Source of the DNA: Candidatus Woesearchaeota archaeon UBA119 | GTDB taxonomy: Archaea; Nanobdellota; Nanobdellia; Woesearchaeales; UBA119 | Direction: 5' to 3' | DNA: 7,946 bases | Assembly (NCBI GenBank): GCA_002505945.1 | Contig: DAWM01000079.1 | Coordinates: forward strand, 6,511-14,456 | Shown here: one piece after another, positions 4,780 to 7,946 of the stretch | Layout of the letters: every line of letters begins with the position of its first letter | Position numbering within the stretch: position 1 is the first letter of the stretch | The notes under the pieces: model-generated | Database searches by the model: none | The model's input: only the letters and a program-made list of their open reading frames with translations | What the model was told of the DNA's origin: nothing | Translations under genes and position numbers: made by a program

Positions 4780-5541
4780 TCATACTTCAACCCTGATCAA
4801 AGAATCGAAAACCCTATTTGAGGTATTGACTTTCTTTCTCTTATCCCAGCCAGGGTTCCATTCTAAATCAGCCATAGAATCGCTTACAACAAAAACCACT
4901 GCTACATTAACCTTCCTGTATTGGGCTACAGCGAAAACAGAAGCAGCCTCCAGTTCCGTTGTCAATACCCCCTTTTTCTTATAATACCTTATCTCGTCAA
5001 CAGTTTCCCTATAAAAAACATCATGAGTCCAGCTTGCGCCTATCTTGTATTCAAAATTCTTATCAAGATGTTTCTTTACCTTGTTGAAAAAAACCTTTCT
5101 TGGATACGCATACATTGAATCCTTTATATAATGATACGAAACCCCCTCATCTCTTATGGCCTTATCGCATAGGATAATGTCTCCTACCCTTACTTTATCG
5201 CTTATTCCTCCGGCATTCCCGATTGTGATAAAATTCTTTATGCCATAAGCGATCAAATCCTCAAGAAGCATTGCGGTTGAAGGGGACCCAATACCGAATT
5301 CGCTTAACACCAAAACATCGTAATCCTTAAGATAATAAGCCTTAGCTGAAGGCCACTTTATCATCTCGGTATTGTATCTGTTTTTAATATCCTTGATGAA
5401 ATTAGAATTATAGCACAGGATAGCCAATTTAGGCATTTTAATGTTGGCCACTTGATTGCGTTTCTTTCGATATTCCAAGAACTTCTTTGGAGTTAATACA
5501 GCTTCAGAGTTATATTTCTTCTTATAGATTGGAATGCTCAT
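4780..5541 (-). CDS. Nucleoside phosphorylase (PNP/UDP family)
   Basis: A 253-residue cytosolic enzyme that splits a nucleoside with phosphate into base and ribose-1-phosphate (purine and pyrimidine salvage). Motifs in order: GIGSPSTAMLLEDL (83-96) and TIGNAGGIS (106-114) for phosphate, RDEGVSYHY (130-138), WTHDVFYRETVDE (171-183), TTELEAASVFAVA (194-206) for ribose binding with E196 and E198, and VVSDS (218-222) whose D221 should contact the base. The WTxDxxYRET and ELEAA pattern with the short C-terminal part is nearest to the uridine-phosphorylase-like group, but substrate choice cannot be read safely. The usual residue before MEA, Asp in DMEA, is Glu here. Length fits the family. ATG at 5541 follows a TATA box by about 28 bases. 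No other salvage gene is in the window. Confidence 0.92.
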   Translation of the reverse strand: MSIPIYKKKYNSEAVLTPKKFLEYRKKRNQVANIKMPKLAILCYNSNFIKDIKNRYNTEMIKWPSAKAYYLKDYDVLVLSEFGIGSPSTAMLLEDLIAYGIKNFITIGNAGGISDKVRVGDIILCDKAIRDEGVSYHYIKDSMYAYPRKVFFNKVKKHLDKNFEYKIGASWTHDVFYRETVDEIRYYKKKGVLTTELEAASVFAVAQYRKVNVAVVFVVSDSMADLEWNPGWDKRKKVNTSNRVFDSLIRVEV

Positions 5542-5565
5542 TATGGTTGAATATGTGGAATATTA

Positions 5566-5573
5566 TTTAAATA
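5566..5573 (-). promoter_or_regulatory. TATA box for the nucleoside phosphorylase
   Basis: TATTTAAA on the minus strand, centred about 28 bases before the ATG at 5541; a leaderless transcript is expected. Confidence 0.65.
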
Positions 5574-5625
5574 GTTTTCTTTGAGGGCTGAGATGCGCGA
5601 TTTTTTCATAGTTTTTAAGCAAATC

Positions 5626-5633
5626 TTTAAATA
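5626..5633 (+). promoter_or_regulatory. TATA box for the PIN two-gene unit
   Basis: TTTAAATA, preceded by the purine-rich AAGCAAA (BRE-like), centred 26-27 bases before the ATG at 5656. It lies back to back with the phosphorylase promoter. Confidence 0.65.
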
Positions 5634-5655
5634 TTAGGTTTTCCTTATCCTTTTT

Positions 5656-6297
5656 ATGACAACTCAAACTATATTGGTGTATCAAGCAATTCCCGAGTCG
5701 TATAAATTATTCACTCAGCTAGTTCATGATTCAGTAGATAGGTGCTATAAAAATAGAAGAACCAAAAAGGTGATCTATGGAGAAGTGATCAAAGATTTTA
5801 AACGGTTGATTGAAGAAATCCTTGCGAAAGATAAAATTTCAAATTTCCTGATTAAAGAAGAAAAGGAATATCTGAATTTTGCCTTGTCTGTTTTTAGAAA
5901 ATCAAAAGAAAGGGTATCTTTTGAGGATTATGAGTTGTTGGTGCAATATTCATTTGAATCGGTTATTGTCAGATTAAGAAAAATAAAAGAAGAGCTTATT
6001 GATAAAATCAAATACAATAAACTAGAGGTTTCAGATATTGATAATGAATACTTCTTTGCGTTGGAGAATATACTTCAGCAGGTAGAAACCTTAGATGATT
6101 ACTTTAAAAACAAGAATTGGACTGAAAGAAAGGATAAGAATGAAATGATTAAAAAAGCATTGCTTGTTTTTAAGAATCTGAATGAATTAGTCCTCAGTAT
6201 TGCATTCAAGGATACTGATTCTATTTCGTACATATCTAATTCTATTTTGAATTTTGACAATATTCAGTTTAATATAAAGAATAAACTGGTTTCATAA
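5656..6297 (+). CDS. Unknown partner protein of the PIN gene
   Basis: A 213-residue, almost wholly helical, highly charged protein (many Lys, Glu, Ile, Asn). I know no family for it. The N-terminal 60 residues hold the densest pattern: a Tyr-rich start, LVHDSVDRC, then RRTKKVIYGEVIKDFKRLIEE, which could be a small DNA- or protein-binding head. Later helices are amphipathic (YELLVQYSFESVIVRLRKIKEELI; EYFFALENILQQVETLDDYF). No PIN, HEPN or membrane motif is present. Its TAA stop shares one base with the ATG of the next gene (TAATG at 6295-6299), so translation is probably coupled and the two proteins are likely to work together. By position it would be the antitoxin or a binding partner, but it is far larger than VapB-type antitoxins (about 70-90 residues). 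Function is an inference from context only. Confidence 0.8.
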   Translation: MTTQTILVYQAIPESYKLFTQLVHDSVDRCYKNRRTKKVIYGEVIKDFKRLIEEILAKDKISNFLIKEEKEYLNFALSVFRKSKERVSFEDYELLVQYSFESVIVRLRKIKEELIDKIKYNKLEVSDIDNEYFFALENILQQVETLDDYFKNKNWTERKDKNEMIKKALLVFKNLNELVLSIAFKDTDSISYISNSILNFDNIQFNIKNKLVS

Positions 6298-6968
6298 TGA
6301 AAAAGACACTCGATACCAACATTTTCTTGTATGCCACAGTATCAAAAGGATGTGCTGAAGAGGTTTTGGACACATATCAGTACAACTCTTTTAATATTGT
6401 TTTGAGGTCTGTTGATGCTGAAACAAGGCCAAAACTTATTGGTCTGTTCACAGTCTTTTCAGTTCTCAGGGATGAGTTGTCTAAATCTAAAAAGCATGTT
6501 AATTTGATTGATTCTGATCGTTATTCTAAATTCAGGGAAGACTATCCTCAGTTATATAAGGCGGTTCGGAATTACTTTTTTAAGGAAAAGCAGATAAATA
6601 AGCTAATCAATCTCTTGGAGAGCATTTTAAATGATATCAGGTTCTTAATTCAGATAATATCCAATCAAAAGTTCTTATATCCTATCACACGGAAAGACTA
6701 TAAAAGGATATTAGACTCAAAAAGGTTCAGGGAATGTTTTGCTGCCTTGAAAGAGATAATTAAAAGGAATGATAAGGACAGAGAACATCTGTGCTTGTGT
6801 AAGCATTTTTTATCTGCCAACCTCAAATATAAAGATAAGCTTGTATTTCTAACCATAGACAAGGAAGATTTTATCAAGCATAACAACAAACAGAAAATCG
6901 AAAGCAAAATCAAGAATTTGATAATCGAGACTCTTCCTCAGCTGGATATTGAAAACATTCTCTTGTAA
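6297..6968 (+). CDS. Large PIN-domain protein, candidate ribonuclease
   Basis: A 223-residue protein with the ends of a PIN nuclease. KTLDTNIFLYA (3-13) gives the first strand with D6 and N8; RDEL (58-61) gives a likely second acidic residue (E60); KDREHL (160-165) gives D161 and H164; VFLTIDKEDF (183-192) gives D188 in the TxDxxDF motif. These four acids would bind Mg or Mn and cut RNA. Usual PIN toxins such as VapC have about 130 residues; here some 100 residues, helical and basic (80-155), separate the second and third acids, an insertion that might bind the partner or the substrate. A short helical tail follows the last motif. It is coupled to the upstream gene by a one-base overlap. I class it as PIN with moderate-high confidence; toxin activity is an inference. 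Confidence 0.82.
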   Translation: MKKTLDTNIFLYATVSKGCAEEVLDTYQYNSFNIVLRSVDAETRPKLIGLFTVFSVLRDELSKSKKHVNLIDSDRYSKFREDYPQLYKAVRNYFFKEKQINKLINLLESILNDIRFLIQIISNQKFLYPITRKDYKRILDSKRFRECFAALKEIIKRNDKDREHLCLCKHFLSANLKYKDKLVFLTIDKEDFIKHNNKQKIESKIKNLIIETLPQLDIENILL

Positions 6969-6980
6969 TTTTTAATAACT

Positions 6981-6989
6981 TTTATATAA
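6981..6989 (+). promoter_or_regulatory. TATA box for the acetyltransferase
   Basis: TTTATATAA, centred 25 bases before the ATG at 7010, beginning 12 bases after the PIN stop codon. The T-rich stretch 6969-6983 may also end the upstream transcript. Confidence 0.65.
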
Positions 6990-7008
6990 ACTATTAAATT
7001 ATAATAGT
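6990..7008. promoter_or_regulatory. Possible operator between TATA box and acetyltransferase start
   Basis: ACTATTA (6990-6996) and TAATAGT (7002-7008) are perfect inverted seven-base arms with five bases between. The position, between TATA box and ATG, suits a repressor site; the AT richness lowers the weight. Confidence 0.35.
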
Positions 7009-7009
7009 C

Positions 7010-7432
7010 ATGGAAATAAGATTAGCTGGTAAAGCTGATTTGAAATCGCTGATTCCAATCAAACAAGAGTTTAACGATGAATACGGAATTTCACAGAAAT
7101 CCAAGGCTTTTATAACGCAGGAACTCAGCGATTATCTGGAAAAAGGAGCTGTAATTATAGCTGAATCAGATTCTAAGATTGTTGGATATTTAGCCGGCAC
7201 AATAGAGAAAAATCCATATGAGAAAGTTGGTTATATCGCGGAAATCTTTGTTTCTAAGCCATTTCGAAAGAGAGGCATATCAACCAGAGTAAAGAATCGT
7301 TTTGTTGAATTCCTCAAATCTAAAGATATCTGCATATGCAGGATTGATGTTAATCCTGATAATCCTGCGCGGGAAATCTATAAGAAATGGGGATTTAGTA
7401 TTGACAAATATAGAATGAGTTTGAGGTTTTAG
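7010..7432 (+). CDS. GNAT-family N-acetyltransferase
   Basis: A 140-residue enzyme that moves the acetyl group of acetyl-CoA to an amine (small molecule or protein N terminus or lysine). MEIRLAGKADLKSLIPI is the usual first strand and helix; VIIAESDSKIVGYLAGTIE (48-66) gives the central strands; AEIFVSKPFRKRGISTRV (77-94) is motif A, with the pyrophosphate-binding R-x-x-G turn at R86-G89 and Ser91 where Gly or Ala is commonest; INVxxxN-like VNPDNPAREIYKKWGF (114-129) is motif B with the Tyr124 that often acts as the general acid. Length is normal. The ATG follows a TATA box by 25 bases, so it is a leaderless single gene. The substrate cannot be read from the sequence; its nearness to the PIN pair may be chance. 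Confidence 0.92.
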   Translation: MEIRLAGKADLKSLIPIKQEFNDEYGISQKSKAFITQELSDYLEKGAVIIAESDSKIVGYLAGTIEKNPYEKVGYIAEIFVSKPFRKRGISTRVKNRFVEFLKSKDICICRIDVNPDNPAREIYKKWGFSIDKYRMSLRF

Positions 7433-7473
7433 TTTCTTCCTTATTATAACTTGCCTTGCTCAATACCCTTGCC

Positions 7474-7567
7474 TTTTTAAATAGAGAAAACTTACCCTGA
7501 GTCTTAGATAAGAGTCTTAGATAAGATAGAGTTCAAAACAAAGAGATAGGAAATAATATTTTTTTAA
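7474..7567 (+). other. Orphan TATA box, 13-bp tandem repeat and T run
   Basis: TTTTTAAATA (7474-7483) has no gene start at the right distance. A transcript would begin near 7505, inside two exact copies of GAGTCTTAGATAA (7499-7511 and 7512-7524). A T run at 7560-7566 could end it, giving a small RNA of about 60 bases; no ATG frame is present on either strand. It could equally be an operator pair. The remaining bases 7433-7473 and 7568-7595 hold nothing I recognise. Confidence 0.3.
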
Positions 7568-7619
7568 CTTACCTAATAAAACACGCACCCGAATAATTAT
7601 AAATTTAATCACAATAAAA

Positions 7620-7628
7620 TTTATAAAT
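7620..7628 (+). promoter_or_regulatory. TATA box for the Cys-Val protein
   Basis: TTTATAAAT centred 27 bases before the ATG at 7651. A further TATA-like ATTATAAAT lies at 7596-7604 and could give a longer leader. Confidence 0.6.
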
Positions 7629-7650
7629 ATCAACTGTATTAATTTTGTCC

Positions 7651-7899
7651 ATGGAATATAAAAATGAAACTTATGCAGAGAGCTATAAACACATAATTCC
7701 TCTCTTTAGTGCTCTTGATTCATCAGATGAAGAGGGGAGCAGAGTTTATTCATCTTGTGAAAGACCTTGTGTTTGCGTATGTGTTTGTAGACATGGGAAG
7801 GCTTCTTCAATGGATTTCTCAAAACAGGAAGGTCTCGAAAAAGACATAGAAGAACTCTTTGATGAATCTCTGACTGCACAAAGTTTTTATAAGACTTAG
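7651..7899 (+). CDS. Small acidic protein with a Cys-Val-Cys-Val run
   Basis: An 82-residue protein of unknown family. The ATG at 7651 is preferred to the TTG at 7645 because it lies 27 bases after the TATA box. Residues 1-34 are polar and acidic (ALDSSDEEGS); then comes CERPCVCVCVCRHG with cysteines 36, 40, 42, 44 and 46 and His48, likely a metal-binding knuckle or a strand whose cysteines all face one side; the C-terminal half is an acidic helix (LEKDIEELFDESL). Five Cys and a His are enough for one zinc or an iron-sulphur cluster, but spacing CxCxC is unlike common zinc ribbons. The GT-rich DNA of this run (TGTGTTTGCGTATGTGTTTGT) is a near-repeat that may have grown by slippage. It is followed at once by the promoter of the next gene. 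Confidence 0.7.
   Translation: MEYKNETYAESYKHIIPLFSALDSSDEEGSRVYSSCERPCVCVCVCRHGKASSMDFSKQEGLEKDIEELFDESLTAQSFYKT
7886..7893 (+). promoter_or_regulatory. TATA box for the gene at 7914
   Basis: TTTATAAG lies over the last codons of the preceding gene, centred 24-25 bases before the ATG at 7914. Confidence 0.5.
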
Positions 7900-7913
7900 A
7901 ATTCTTTTTCATA

Positions 7914-7946
7914 ATGGGAAAGATTATTATAGATGATTTAATGAGT
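7914..7946 (+). CDS. Start of a further gene, cut by the window end
   Basis: Eleven codons, MGKIIIDDLMS, run to the last base. The start is supported by the TATA box 24-25 bases upstream and a T-rich stretch before the ATG, as for other leaderless genes here. The product cannot be identified. Confidence 0.55.
   Translation, partial: MGKIIIDDLMS

Noticed and set aside
4706..4783. Upstream extension of the second HTH-nucleotidyltransferase, overlapping the phosphorylase gene
   Set aside because: It translates the TATA box and operator; the HTH is complete from the ATG at 4705.
7499..7524. Start of a CRISPR array
   Set aside because: Two 13-base copies directly adjacent without spacers; nothing like a repeat-spacer pattern, and no cas gene in the window.
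7706..7912. Minus-strand open frame across the Cys-Val gene
   Set aside because: No promoter on that strand; the plus-strand frame has a well-placed TATA box and a sensible composition.

Overview
The window looks like archaeal chromosomal DNA. It is AT-rich and most genes start at an ATG lying about 25-30 bases after a TTTAAATA- or TTTATAAA-type TATA box, the layout of leaderless archaeal transcripts. The few genes without that layout have an AGGTG or GGTGA ribosome binding site, matching an archaeal 16S rRNA 3' end. Short genes, many unrecognisable small proteins and nucleotidyltransferase, PIN and winged-helix genes suggest a small-genome archaeon, possibly of the DPANN group (for example Woesearchaeota). 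The archaeal call is firm; the lineage is an inference.

Layout. 1-919: a winged-helix regulator and an unrecognised 162-residue protein (+). 989-2395 (minus strand): a ten-cysteine putative zinc protein overlapping the end of an HTH-nucleotidyltransferase fusion gene, then a 58-residue two-helix membrane protein and an unrecognised 114-residue protein. 2548-3535: two diverged paralogues of an unknown family, both with a TATA box plus a GGTGA ribosome binding site. 3536-4117: no intact gene, but a decayed gene with its own promoter whose reconstructed product carries about 31-residue PQLL repeats resembling mTERF repeats. 4118-5541 (minus): a second HTH-nucleotidyltransferase gene with a striking palindromic operator over its start codon, and a nucleoside phosphorylase. 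5656-6968: a coupled two-gene unit, an unknown protein followed by an unusually large PIN-domain protein, a candidate toxin-antitoxin-like module. 7010-7946: a GNAT acetyltransferase, an intergenic stretch with a 13-bp tandem repeat and an orphan TATA box, a small protein with a Cys-Val-Cys-Val run, and the first 11 codons of a further gene.

Functionally this is an accessory-looking region: single genes with their own promoters, three genes related to toxin-antitoxin families (two nucleotidyltransferase fusions, one PIN pair), one decayed gene, and two enzymes (phosphorylase, acetyltransferase) with no visible pathway partners. The best leads for something undescribed are the PIN pair, the mTERF-like pseudogene and the self-targeted-looking operator of the second nucleotidyltransferase.
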